Assembly: GCA_026395475.1 (NCBI GenBank)
Contig: JAPLYQ010000072.1
Span: forward strand, 1-16,174
DNA length: 16,174 nucleotides
Reading direction: 5' to 3'
Source of the DNA: Candidatus Roizmanbacteria bacterium
GTDB taxonomy: Bacteria > Patescibacteriota > Microgenomatia > UBA1406 > GWC2-37-13
Position 1 is the stretch's first letter. The number at the start of each line of letters is the position of its first letter. Of this stretch, positions 1-8,039 are shown piece by piece. The position numbers and the translations under genes were made by a program. The notes under the pieces are model-generated. The model was given only the letters and a program-made list of their open reading frames with translations. It was not told the DNA's origin and ran no database searches.

Positions 1-1
1 T

Positions 2-919
2 GACATGAAGTCAAAATTATTAAAACTTGAAACGCTCCTTCAGGAACATGTTGTCTTCCAAACTAAAGCTATTTCAGCACTTTCAAGCGCACTTCGAAGA
101 TCGTTCATTCTACTTGGAAAACGAAAAAAACCACTTGCAACTTTTCTTTTCCTAGGACCAACGGGTGTGGGAAAAACGGAAACAGCAAAGGCATTAGCAA
201 CATTATTCTTTGGAAATGAAACATATTTAACTCGATTTGATATGTCACTCTTCCAATCAAAAGATGATATTAGAGCACTCATCGGATCTCTTGAGCAAGG
301 ACTTCCAGGTCTTTTATCACAAGCAATACGAGAAAAACCATATGCTGTTCTTCTCCTTGATGAGTTAGAAAAAGCACATCCTGATCTTATTAATATATTC
401 CTTACTGTTATCGATGAAGGATATTTTACAGATGGATTTGGAAAGCGCGTTGACTGTAAAAATCTTATTATTATTGGAACATCTAACGCAGGTGCTGACT
501 TTATTTATAAACAACAAGCGGTTATGAATAAATTGTCTTCTGCTATCTCCACAGAACAAACTGCTCCAGTGCAAGATAACACGGTTAGTTTAATTGATTA
601 TCTTGTAGAAAGAAAAATATATTCACCTGAATTTTTAAATAGATTTGATGGCGTAGTTATATATGACCCTATCTCTGATAATGCCCTCCTTCTTTTAGCA
701 AAAAAAATGTCGACTGTTGTGCAGGATACAATCTATTCTTTATATAAAATTCGTATTCTCATTAAGGATGAAACATTAATGGAAACAATAAAAAAACATT
801 ACAATCCAGCATTTGGAGCGCGCAATCTTGAACATGTAGTTACACAAGAAATTGAAGATAAAATATCAATCCTCCTTCTTGAAAATAAAATTGCCGAAGG
901 GTCTGTAATAACTCTCTAG
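2..919 (+). CDS. ClpB/ClpC-type AAA+ ATPase, C-terminal D2 module (5' end outside window)
   Basis: This is the second AAA+ module of a Clp/Hsp100 protein unfoldase, which uses ATP to thread proteins for disaggregation or for delivery to ClpP. Visible motifs, counted from the Met at position 5, are Walker A GPTGVGKT near residue 50, Walker B VLLLDELEKAH near 115, a sensor-1-like GTSNAG, an arginine-finger stretch FLNRFDG, and the sensor-2 motif GARNLEHV close to the C-terminus. The ATG at 5 is probably internal. The reading frame is open to the window edge, and the sequence after it (KLLKLETLLQEHVVFQ) matches the linker before D2, where family members read roughly KLLxLEexLhxrVvGQ. Canonical G of VGQ is F here. 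The D1 ring and N-domain would lie upstream. A 40-residue stretch before the arginine finger is longer than usual. The class (ClpB versus ClpC) cannot be decided from this part. Confidence 0.85.
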   Translation, partial: DMKSKLLKLETLLQEHVVFQTKAISALSSALRRSFILLGKRKKPLATFLFLGPTGVGKTETAKALATLFFGNETYLTRFDMSLFQSKDDIRALIGSLEQGLPGLLSQAIREKPYAVLLLDELEKAHPDLINIFLTVIDEGYFTDGFGKRVDCKNLIIIGTSNAGADFIYKQQAVMNKLSSAISTEQTAPVQDNTVSLIDYLVERKIYSPEFLNRFDGVVIYDPISDNALLLLAKKMSTVVQDTIYSLYKIRILIKDETLMETIKKHYNPAFGARNLEHVVTQEIEDKISILLLENKIAEGSVITL

Positions 920-926
920 ATTATCG

Positions 927-932
927 TATAAT
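927..932 (+). promoter_or_regulatory. Candidate -10 box (TATAAT) for a leaderless transcript
   Basis: A perfect TATAAT lies 6 nt before the ATG of the deoxyribosyltransferase/dTMP kinase gene, so transcription would start at or very near the start codon. I see no convincing -35 box and no Shine-Dalgarno sequence. The gap after the clp gene is only 19 nt. Confidence 0.4.
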
Positions 933-938
933 GCATAC

Positions 939-2042
939 ATGAAAATATATTTCACTGCATCCACTTCAGGTAATGGAGATCTCGTTCCACTTTATACACA
1001 TATTATCCACCTCATAGAAGAACATTCAGTTACGCTCACTTCAGGCCCACAAATTATATCTGAAAAAATGTTAAGTGAAGATAAAAAACTAACGTCACAA
1101 CAGATATATGAACGTCAACAAAAACGTATTGAAGAGTCTGATTTGGTAATCGCGGAAACATCCAAACCATCTCATGGTGTGGGTGGAGAAATCGTCTATG
1201 CACTGTCCCTTGGGAAACCAGTACTCGCTCTTGTTCACACTAAATTTGAAGACCATATCTCCCCTATGTTGGCAGGCAATCCATCAGAAAATTTATTTAT
1301 TGAATTTTATGAAGAAGATTCAGTCAAAAATAAATTAAGCGATTTTATTAAACATATTGAAAAAGTAAAAAAAAGAAAGGGAAAACTTATTGTTATCGAC
1401 GGTGGAGATGGATCTGGGAAAACAACTCAAGCACAACTTTTGGTAGACTATCTCAAAACTCAAAAAATCCCTGTGAAATATGTCGATTTTCCTCAGTACT
1501 ATAAATCGTTCCATGGAAAAACAGTTGGGAAATTTTTAAAGGGAGAGTTTGGAAAAATTGATGAAGTTTCCCCTTACTTGGCGTCGCTTGCCTATGCACT
1601 TGATCGTGCATCAATTAAACGTGAAATGGACGAATTTTTAGCCCAAGGCGGATACATTGTGGCAAATCGCTATGCCACCTCTAGTATGGCTCACCAAGCA
1701 GCCAAATGTAAGACAGAAAAAGAACGAACTGATTTTTTGAAATGGATTTATGAACTTGAATATAAGGTACATAAAATTCCAAAAGAAAATCTTGTGATAT
1801 ATCTTCATGTCCCCTATCAATATGCAGCTGAACTCTCCAAAAAACGGGCAATACAAAAAGGAATAGAACTAGATATTGCAGAAAAAAGTTCTGAACATCA
1901 AAAAAAGTCAGAGGAAATGTATCTTATGCTTTCAAAAAAGCATAGACACTGGAAAATCATTGAATGTGTGAATAATGAGAAAATGCTCTCAATCCAAGAG
2001 ATTCATGAACAAGTTCTCAAAATACTTAACTCACGTATTTGA
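939..2042 (+). CDS. Nucleoside 2-deoxyribosyltransferase-like domain fused to thymidylate kinase
   Basis: This 367-residue protein has two domains. Residues 1-145 or so resemble the nucleoside 2-deoxyribosyltransferase / DNPH1 (Rcl) fold: start MKIYFTAST, ESDLVIAE near 66-73, and GVGGEIVYALSLGKPV, in which E84 sits where the family's nucleophilic glutamate lies. Residues 148-367 are a dTMP kinase, which phosphorylates dTMP to dTDP: P-loop GGDGSGKT at 155-162, a dTMP-site segment VDFPQYY at 182-188, PYLASLAYALDRA at 212-224, and NRYATSSMAHQ at 243-253, where most family members have DRY. The lone kinase is usually about 200-220 residues, so the N-terminal half is an added domain. Known DNPH1-like enzymes cleave the glycosidic bond of (modified) dNMPs; a salvage or pool-cleaning role upstream of the kinase is inference. 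The 3' end overlaps the convergent gene on the minus strand by 17 bp. Confidence 0.85.
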   Translation: MKIYFTASTSGNGDLVPLYTHIIHLIEEHSVTLTSGPQIISEKMLSEDKKLTSQQIYERQQKRIEESDLVIAETSKPSHGVGGEIVYALSLGKPVLALVHTKFEDHISPMLAGNPSENLFIEFYEEDSVKNKLSDFIKHIEKVKKRKGKLIVIDGGDGSGKTTQAQLLVDYLKTQKIPVKYVDFPQYYKSFHGKTVGKFLKGEFGKIDEVSPYLASLAYALDRASIKREMDEFLAQGGYIVANRYATSSMAHQAAKCKTEKERTDFLKWIYELEYKVHKIPKENLVIYLHVPYQYAAELSKKRAIQKGIELDIAEKSSEHQKKSEEMYLMLSKKHRHWKIIECVNNEKMLSIQEIHEQVLKILNSRI

Positions 2043-2832
2043 CACAGCTTGCTTCAGTAAATCCTGCTCCATATCCAAGTTTCCCATATTCACCATCTGT
2101 CACATTTAAACGACTCAAACGGGTGATAATTACATTGGCTTTTTCCGCAACTGGAGATTGTTTACTTAAAATAGTCATTAAATCGAACATATATGGTAGA
2201 AATCCTCCTCTAGCAAAATAGACATGGTCGGTAACACCTTCTCCAGATTTTGTTTGAATACTGATTCCTTTTTTTGAAAGTTTATGTCCTCCATGATCAT
2301 CAGTTCGTTCATCATTCCACTTGCAATAATTTTCGTCCCCCACCCATTGTCGAATTGCCTGCATTGTTGCATTATCAATACCCCTCTCTGCTTCTCCCAT
2401 ATCTCCTGCTACTGCGCCAGCGTCGCCAAATCCTTCTATCTGATGTCTTTCTATTTTTCCCAATTTTTTGTAAAACTCTTTATCACTTTGCGGAGGATAA
2501 GTGATATAGTTTGCGTGTCTAAGAGGAGCTTCAGGATTTTCTCTTACTCCTGCGGTAAGCCCAAATGCCATATGTCCTGCTGTAAGTTCGAGAGGAATAT
2601 GAAATGAATTTGCAAACATTTGTAAATAAAGAATTCCTTGTGCAGTTGCAGCTCCATCGATAACGATGTTGACGCCGTTTTTCTGCAATTTATCTAGCTC
2701 CCCTGCATCTTGGACACGATCATACAAATAGCTGATTATAGAATCTCCTGATGCAAGACAATCATCATGGATGCGAACCGCCGGCATTTTTTTTGGAATT
2801 CTCATTAATTCTTGTGAGATGTTCTGTGCCAT
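2026..2832 (-). CDS. Hypothetical protein with phosphoribosyltransferase-like motif (3' part of interrupted gene)
   Basis: I do not recognise a named family. Residues 19-31 (VRIHDDCLASGDS) fit the PRPP-binding signature of type I phosphoribosyltransferases: four hydrophobic-rich residues, two acidic residues, then a small/Ser-Gly-x-Ser loop. The helix and strand that follow (KNGVNIVIDGAATA) are where such enzymes continue. The Met at 2832 is only the first ATG after the in-frame stop. The same frame is open back to a TAA at 2908-2910, and upstream of that it is the frame of the 136-residue ORF that starts at 3318. The two pieces are therefore probably one gene of about 430 codons with a single nonsense codon. 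Its C-terminus overlaps the convergent dTMP kinase fusion by 17 bp. The motif assignment is tentative. Confidence 0.6.
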   Translation of the reverse strand: MAQNISQELMRIPKKMPAVRIHDDCLASGDSIISYLYDRVQDAGELDKLQKNGVNIVIDGAATAQGILYLQMFANSFHIPLELTAGHMAFGLTAGVRENPEAPLRHANYITYPPQSDKEFYKKLGKIERHQIEGFGDAGAVAGDMGEAERGIDNATMQAIRQWVGDENYCKWNDERTDDHGGHKLSKKGISIQTKSGEGVTDHVYFARGGFLPYMFDLMTILSKQSPVAEKANVIITRLSRLNVTDGEYGKLGYGAGFTEASCVKYVS

Positions 2833-2907
2833 AGCATTTTGATATTCTGCACGAATCCCGGATGCATTGTCACTTGCAAATCCATCAGTATACTTTTTGT
2901 CTGAAAC

Positions 2908-3318
2908 TTATTGGGCAAGTCGTGACATGGAGAGAGCATGTTTATTGGCCATTCCATTCATTATTCGTAAACCAAAATTACCCTGATCAAATGTAAATAT
3001 AGGTTCTTCAGCGGTTCCCATTTCGGTACTAATCATCTTCTTTATATTGTCATTGCTTCCTTCTGTTTTTCCTAAGGTTTCAAGGAAAAGACTTGGATTC
3101 ACATAGCTTCCTGGAATGAGGCCATTAAGTTCTGAAGGAAATTGAACAAATTTATTCCAATTTTTTGTATCTCCATATTCGTCTTTAAGAGCTATTGGGG
3201 GAGACCCTGGTTGAGGATATATATTTAGCAGAGGAAATGATTTTTTTGAAAGTGCAGAGAAAGTTTCGCATAATATCTTTCCTTTTTCTTGTGGAGTTGC
3301 TATTTTTTCAGGTGGCAT
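2908..3318 (-). CDS. Hypothetical protein (5' part of gene interrupted by in-frame TAA)
   Basis: This 136-residue piece, starting MPPEKIATPQ and ending in a TAA after SMSRLAQ, has no motif I can name. It looks like a soluble globular protein with no signal peptide or membrane segment. The reading frame continues without a further stop into the phosphoribosyltransferase-like piece, so this is most likely the N-terminal third of one protein. Its start is supported by a promoter with consensus -35 at 3374-3379 and a 12-bp palindrome just before the ATG. It lies 67 bp downstream of pyrF on the same strand with no terminator between, so read-through from the pyr operon is possible. The TAA could be a true nonsense mutation, a sequencing error, or a site of read-through. 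Confidence 0.6.
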   Translation of the reverse strand: MPPEKIATPQEKGKILCETFSALSKKSFPLLNIYPQPGSPPIALKDEYGDTKNWNKFVQFPSELNGLIPGSYVNPSLFLETLGKTEGSNDNIKKMISTEMGTAEEPIFTFDQGNFGLRIMNGMANKHALSMSRLAQ

Positions 3319-3326
3319 ATGATGTT

Positions 3327-3338
3327 ACCAATATTGGT
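3327..3338. repeat. 12-bp perfect palindrome ACCAATATTGGT, candidate operator
   Basis: The dyad lies just downstream of the expected transcription start of the gene beginning at 3318 and about 8 nt before its ATG. Position and symmetry suit a repressor site. No regulator is identifiable in the window. Confidence 0.4.
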
Positions 3339-3350
3339 TAAATTTTTGTA

Positions 3351-3379
3351 ATAATACCTTAAATATCCCGCTCTGTCAA
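3351..3379 (-). promoter_or_regulatory. Sigma-70-type promoter for the gene starting at 3318
   Basis: On the minus strand TTGACA (3379-3374) is followed by a 17-bp spacer and TATTAT (3356-3351), which is 6/6 and 5/6 to consensus with optimal spacing. It starts 6 nt after the pyrF stop codon, so the downstream gene can be expressed apart from the pyr operon. Confidence 0.65.
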
Positions 3380-3385
3380 TATAAT

Positions 3386-4204
3386 CTACCTATATTTATT
3401 TATCTCATCTTTCAGCTTTTCTACCTCCTTTCTTGCTTTTAGTGCAAAGTCCTCTTTGTTTGAGGCAAAAATGACATTTCGACCTGAGTTAATTATTATT
3501 CCTTTGCCATTTCTATCTCGTCCATATGTGACCGCTTTTTCTATATCTCCCCCTTGCGCCCCAATACCTGGTACTAAGAAAGGCGTATCTCCAACCAAAG
3601 ATCTTATTTTTTTCATCTCCTCTGGATATGTTGCCCCTACCACAAGTAAACAGTTATTATTTCGATTCCAATCCTTCTTTACGTGTCCAGCAACTTTCAA
3701 ATATAATGGTTCCCCGTCAATAATAAGATCTTGAAATTCTCCTGCCCCAGGATTTGAGGTACGACAAAGAATAATAGATCCTTTATTTTTCCTCGCTAAA
3801 AAAGGTTTCAATGCTTCTTTTCCAAGGTATGGATGAAGTGTCACACAATCAGCACCAAGGTAGTCAAAAATATATTTTGCATATCCTTCATTCGTACTGC
3901 CAATATCTGCACGTTTTGCATCAAGAATTGTTAAGACGTTTGGATATTTATTATGAATATAGTCAAAGGTCATTTTAAGCTCTTTCATGCCCGCTTCGCC
4001 CCGTGCCTCATAGAAAGCACTATTTGGCTTATATGCACACACAAGGTCTGCTGTGGCGTCAATAAGAGCTTTATTAAAGGCATACTGTGGGTATCTCTCT
4101 TTTTGCAAATGGGTAGGTATCTTTTCCATTGCACTATCTAGCCCCACGCAAACCATTGAATTGTTTTTATCTATGATTGAGTTCAACTTTGAGTATATAT
4201 TCAT
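3386..4204 (-). CDS. pyrF: Orotidine 5'-phosphate decarboxylase, type 2
   Basis: It decarboxylates OMP to UMP, the last step of de novo pyrimidine synthesis, in the cytoplasm. The 272-residue length and the catalytic motif DAKRADIGST at 95-104 (with the Lys-Asp pair of the Asp-x-Lys-x-x-Asp array) identify the longer type 2 subfamily. CVGLDSA at 19-25 and AYKPN at 57-61 supply the other conserved Asp and Lys, and the phosphate-binding end is PGIGAQGG followed by INSGR. The ATG overlaps the pyrE stop by 4 bp (ATGA), which points to translational coupling. It is the last certain gene of the pyr operon. Its pyrE-pyrF order matches the domain order of eukaryotic UMP synthase, but its DAKRADIGS motif differs from the UMPS type, so the resemblance is in order only. 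Confidence 0.95.
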   Translation of the reverse strand: MNIYSKLNSIIDKNNSMVCVGLDSAMEKIPTHLQKERYPQYAFNKALIDATADLVCAYKPNSAFYEARGEAGMKELKMTFDYIHNKYPNVLTILDAKRADIGSTNEGYAKYIFDYLGADCVTLHPYLGKEALKPFLARKNKGSIILCRTSNPGAGEFQDLIIDGEPLYLKVAGHVKKDWNRNNNCLLVVGATYPEEMKKIRSLVGDTPFLVPGIGAQGGDIEKAVTYGRDRNGKGIIINSGRNVIFASNKEDFALKARKEVEKLKDEINKYR

Positions 4205-4836
4205 GATTGTTTTTTTAATTCTTCAATGTATTTTTTTCCATGACCAATATGTGGGTTAACAGGAATATGTTTTTTACAAAGCGGACATTCTTTTGCTTCG
4301 TATGATTCAATATTAAATTCTGAAAGTGCAAGAAACGGAGCGCCAATCGTTGCGGTGTTGACTAATACTGGATCTCGATTCACAAGAACACCAACTGCTT
4401 TAATAATCCCCCCAACGTTCTCAACTGCCTTTATGACCTTTTTAACTGAAGAACCTGTTGCGGTAATATCTTCAACAACTAAGATATTTTTCCCAATCAC
4501 AAGTTTGTCAAATCCTCGTTCAAAAATTTGATGTCTTTCTGGAGTTTTCTCGGTAAATATTCCAATTATTTCCTTTTTCTTTAATTTTGAAAGATGATAC
4601 GCAACCCATTGTGAAAAAATAATTCCTCCATATGCGGGACCAATAACAACATCTATGTCGATGTCTTTAAACTTTCGTGCAAATAATTCCCCAAGTTGTG
4701 AATTGATCTCTGTGTGTGGAAGAATTTTATCAGGATTAATATAGGAAGCGCTATGCCTTCCAGATACAAGTACTAGATGATCATCAGTGATGATTGCTTC
4801 TACTTTTTTTAAAATCTGAATTATGGTATTACTCAT
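4201..4836 (-). CDS. pyrE: Orotate phosphoribosyltransferase
   Basis: It transfers the phosphoribosyl group of PRPP to orotate, giving OMP for PyrF. The PRPP-binding signature ILVVEDITATGSS is at 118-130. SGRHSASYINPDKIL at 25-39 is the orotate-binding N-terminal region, and GPAYGGI at 66-72 is the pyrophosphate loop. The C-terminus carries CPLCKKHIPVNP at 184-195, a Cys-x-x-Cys tail seen in one subgroup of orotate phosphoribosyltransferases that might bind a metal; that role is inference. Length 211 is normal. The start ATG overlaps the carB stop by 4 bp and the stop overlaps the pyrF start by 4 bp. Confidence 0.95.
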   Translation of the reverse strand: MSNTIIQILKKVEAIITDDHLVLVSGRHSASYINPDKILPHTEINSQLGELFARKFKDIDIDVVIGPAYGGIIFSQWVAYHLSKLKKKEIIGIFTEKTPERHQIFERGFDKLVIGKNILVVEDITATGSSVKKVIKAVENVGGIIKAVGVLVNRDPVLVNTATIGAPFLALSEFNIESYEAKECPLCKKHIPVNPHIGHGKKYIEELKKQS

Positions 4837-7800
4837 AAATATTCATTCCAACTTTTAATTTGTAAATCTTCCAATTCGTATTTATCGATGGCTTTAACAA
4901 ATAAACGGGCAGCATTCAAATCAGTAATTAAGGGAATGTTATTGTCAATCGTTGCTCTCCGAATAAGATATCCATCTGTCCCCTCTTTTTTATAGAGAGA
5001 CCCGTTTTGATAATCCTCACTCAAATTAATGACAAGTGAAACTTTGTGTGACTTAATGAGATCTACCACATTAGGATTCTTTTTCTCATACACTTTAGCA
5101 ACACGTGTTGTTTTCACTCCTTTTGATTTAAGAAATAAGTGGGTATTCTGAGTTGCAAATAATTTGAATCCTAGATTTTTTAGGCGCCAGACACTTTCAG
5201 CAAATCGTAACTTATTTTCCTCTCCTCCTACAGTAATAAGTGCTGTTTTTTCTCTCAGAGAAAACCCTGTAGAAATGATTGACTTTAAATATGCCTCTTC
5301 TGCCGTATCGCCAAAACAGGCAACCTCCCCAGTTGATGACATTTCTACTCTAAGAACAGGATCTGCACTTTCCATTCTTGAGAATGAAAATTGTGGAGCT
5401 TTTACTGCAACAAATTTTGGATATGGAATAGTATATGTTTTTGCTTTTCCAAAAAAGCTATCTACAAGTACTTCAGCAAAATTAACTCCAGTTACTTTTG
5501 AAACAAATGGAAATGTACGGGAAGATCGTAAATTCATCTCAATGACATATACGATATTGTCTTTCACCATAAACTGGATATTAAAAGGACCAGTAATATG
5601 GAGTGCTTTTGCCAGTTGAGAGGCTATTTCTATCATGCGTGCCCCACTGTGGTAGCGTACCCGTTCTGCTGGATATACGATTGTTGCGTCGCCCGAATGT
5701 ACTCCTGCGTGTTCTATATGATTGGCGATTACATGTACTTTTACTTCTCCTTTTTGTGCAATGCCATCAAACTCTACCTCACGTGCATTTGAAATAAATT
5801 TGGAAATCATGACTGGGTGCTTCTTATTTATGTCGGTTGCTTTTTGGATGAAATGCTTTAAATCTTGTTCGTTATAACATAAGTTCATTGCGGCACCAGA
5901 CAAAACATAAGATGGGCGAATTAGTACTGGATACCCCACAGTTTGTGCAAATGAAAGTGCACTTTTCATATCCTCGAAACTATTCCATTGAGGTTGTTTT
6001 ATATCTAAGCTATCAAGAAGTTGAGAGAATTTATTTCTATCTTCTGCCCGATCAATATCTTCAGCGGATGTTCCCAGAATTGGAATATTATATGCATGAA
6101 CTTTTTGTGCAATGTTATTTGGCGTTTGACCACCAACTGAGAGGATGACGGATTCTGATCCTTCAAATTCATAAATATCAGCGACTCGTTCAAAAGAAAG
6201 CTCCTCAAAATAAAGACGATCTGACATGTCGTAATCCGTAGAAACAGTTTCAGGATTGCAGTTTACAATAATTGATTGTTTGTTATATTTTTTGAGTGCT
6301 AGAGAACTATTGACACATGTCCAATCAAACTCCACTGAAGAGCCAATTCTGTATGGCCCTGACCCAAGAACCAATATACCCTTCTTCCCAAGTGGGACCA
6401 CATCGTTGTGAGAACCACCATAGGTCATGTATAAATAATTTGTCTTTGCAGGAACCTCTCCAGCCAATGTGTCTATTTGGAATATTGAAGGAATCACTCC
6501 AAATGATTTTCTTAGAACTCGTATTTCAAGTTCGCTTTTCCCCACGATTTCTCCAATTCTTTTATCAGAAAATCCAATTTTTTTCAATGAACCGATGCTT
6601 TGTTTATCTAAAGTTTTATTCTTAATCAACATATTTTCTTCATCAACAAGAACTTTGAGTCTATCTAAAAACCATGGATCAATACCACATAATTTATATA
6701 GACTGTGAACTGAAACTCCTTGTTGTAATGCCTTAATGAGGAAAAATATTCGTTTAGAATTTGCTTGTTTTATATGTGTTTTAATATTCAGTTCTGCTGG
6801 TGTTTTGGAGGTATCGGTAACACCACTTACCCCAATATCAAGCATACGAATTCCCTTTTGAATTGCTTCTTCAAAATTTCGACCAATCGCCATGACTTCG
6901 CCAACAGATTTCATTGCGCTTCCAATTTTTTCTGTTGTCCCTTTAAACTTGTCCATATCCCAGCGAGGAATTTTTACGACGATGTAGTCAAGTGCTGGTT
7001 CAAAATAGGACTGTGTTGTTTTGGTTACTTGATTTTGTATTTCATTTAACGCATATCCGAGAATGAGTTTTGCTCCCACGTATGCAAGAGGATATCCAGT
7101 CGCTTTTGATGCAAGTGCTGAAGAACGGGAAAGACGCGCATTTACTTCAATGACATAGTATTCAAATGAATTCTTTTTTGGGTGTGGATTGAGTGCAAAT
7201 TGAACATTACACTCTCCAACAATCCCTAAGCTGCGAACAATTTGTATCGATAATCTTCTTAATTCGTGATATTCATAATTGGTTAACGTTTGACTTGGAG
7301 CAACAACAATCGACTCTCCTGTATGAATTCCAAGTGGATCCATATTTTCCATATTACAGACAGTGACACAATTGTCATATTGATCGCGAACTACTTCATA
7401 TTCAATTTCCTTGAAATGATGAAGATATTTTTCAACAAGAATTTGAGGCGAAAAAGCCAGAGCATCCGAAGCTATTTCTTTGTATTCTTTTTCAGTAAAT
7501 GCAACGCCTGATTTTTGACCTCCAAGAGAAAATCCTGCACGAATCATCACAGGGTACCCAATTTCTTGCGCCCTTTTCTGTCCTTCCTCAACGGTCCTCA
7601 CTGCAAAACTTGCGGGAGTAGAAACGTGTATTGATTGTAAATGGTGGGCAAATTTTTTCCTATCTTCTGTAAGAATAATTGCTGAAACAGGAGTACCAAG
7701 AACCTCCACATTATATTCCTGCAATATTTTTTTCTTAAAAAGTTCCATCCCACAATTCAGAGCTGTTTGACCTCCAAATGAGAGAACGAGTCCGTCTGGT

Positions 7801-8039
7801 CTTTCTTTTTTTATTACCTGTGTTACAAATTCTAAAGTGACTGGAAGAAAATATACTGTGTCTGCCAATTCCTTAGATGTTTGAATTGTCGCAATATTTG
7901 GATTAATGAGTACCGTCTTTATTCCCTCTTCCTTAAACACTTTAATAGCCTGACTTCCAGAGTAATCAAACTCCCCCGCCTGTCCAATTTTTAACGCACC
8001 AGAACCGAGTATAAGTATTTTTTTAAATTTAGTTTTCAT
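4833..8039 (-). CDS. carB: Carbamoyl-phosphate synthase large subunit, CAD-like
   Basis: This 1068-residue subunit makes carbamoyl phosphate from ammonia (delivered by CarA), bicarbonate and two ATP. It is full length: first synthetase half about 1-400 with ATP-grasp motifs GQTALNC (90-96) and IEVNARLSRSSALASKATG (297-315); oligomerisation domain about 420-530; second half from GILVLGSGPYRIGSSVEFDW (554-573) with IEMNLRSSRTFPFVSK (833-848); C-terminal MGS-like allosteric domain about 930-1068. Many segments match my recollection of animal CAD more than E. coli CarB: NMENMDPLGIHTGESIVVAPSQTL region (229-252), QIDTLAGEVPAKTNYLY (521-537), HIEHAGVHSGDAT (774-786), and IEVNARL where E. coli has IEMNPRV. 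The start overlaps the carA stop (ATGA). In the family, the MGS domain binds nucleotide effectors such as UTP/UMP; which one acts here is unknown. Confidence 0.97.
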   Translation of the reverse strand: MKTKFKKILILGSGALKIGQAGEFDYSGSQAIKVFKEEGIKTVLINPNIATIQTSKELADTVYFLPVTLEFVTQVIKKERPDGLVLSFGGQTALNCGMELFKKKILQEYNVEVLGTPVSAIILTEDRKKFAHHLQSIHVSTPASFAVRTVEEGQKRAQEIGYPVMIRAGFSLGGQKSGVAFTEKEYKEIASDALAFSPQILVEKYLHHFKEIEYEVVRDQYDNCVTVCNMENMDPLGIHTGESIVVAPSQTLTNYEYHELRRLSIQIVRSLGIVGECNVQFALNPHPKKNSFEYYVIEVNARLSRSSALASKATGYPLAYVGAKLILGYALNEIQNQVTKTTQSYFEPALDYIVVKIPRWDMDKFKGTTEKIGSAMKSVGEVMAIGRNFEEAIQKGIRMLDIGVSGVTDTSKTPAELNIKTHIKQANSKRIFFLIKALQQGVSVHSLYKLCGIDPWFLDRLKVLVDEENMLIKNKTLDKQSIGSLKKIGFSDKRIGEIVGKSELEIRVLRKSFGVIPSIFQIDTLAGEVPAKTNYLYMTYGGSHNDVVPLGKKGILVLGSGPYRIGSSVEFDWTCVNSSLALKKYNKQSIIVNCNPETVSTDYDMSDRLYFEELSFERVADIYEFEGSESVILSVGGQTPNNIAQKVHAYNIPILGTSAEDIDRAEDRNKFSQLLDSLDIKQPQWNSFEDMKSALSFAQTVGYPVLIRPSYVLSGAAMNLCYNEQDLKHFIQKATDINKKHPVMISKFISNAREVEFDGIAQKGEVKVHVIANHIEHAGVHSGDATIVYPAERVRYHSGARMIEIASQLAKALHITGPFNIQFMVKDNIVYVIEMNLRSSRTFPFVSKVTGVNFAEVLVDSFFGKAKTYTIPYPKFVAVKAPQFSFSRMESADPVLRVEMSSTGEVACFGDTAEEAYLKSIISTGFSLREKTALITVGGEENKLRFAESVWRLKNLGFKLFATQNTHLFLKSKGVKTTRVAKVYEKKNPNVVDLIKSHKVSLVINLSEDYQNGSLYKKEGTDGYLIRRATIDNNIPLITDLNAARLFVKAIDKYELEDLQIKSWNEYL

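Noticed and set aside
3386..4836. Split form of eukaryotic UMP synthase
   Set aside because: Only the gene order matches. PyrF carries the type 2 motif DAKRADIGS rather than the UMPS-type DRKFADIG, and PyrE has a Cys-x-x-Cys tail not expected in UMPS.
5164..7511. Several plus-strand ORFs of 60-150 codons opposite carB
   Set aside because: They lie wholly inside carB, have low-complexity composition and no recognisable motif, so they are antisense shadows of the real gene.
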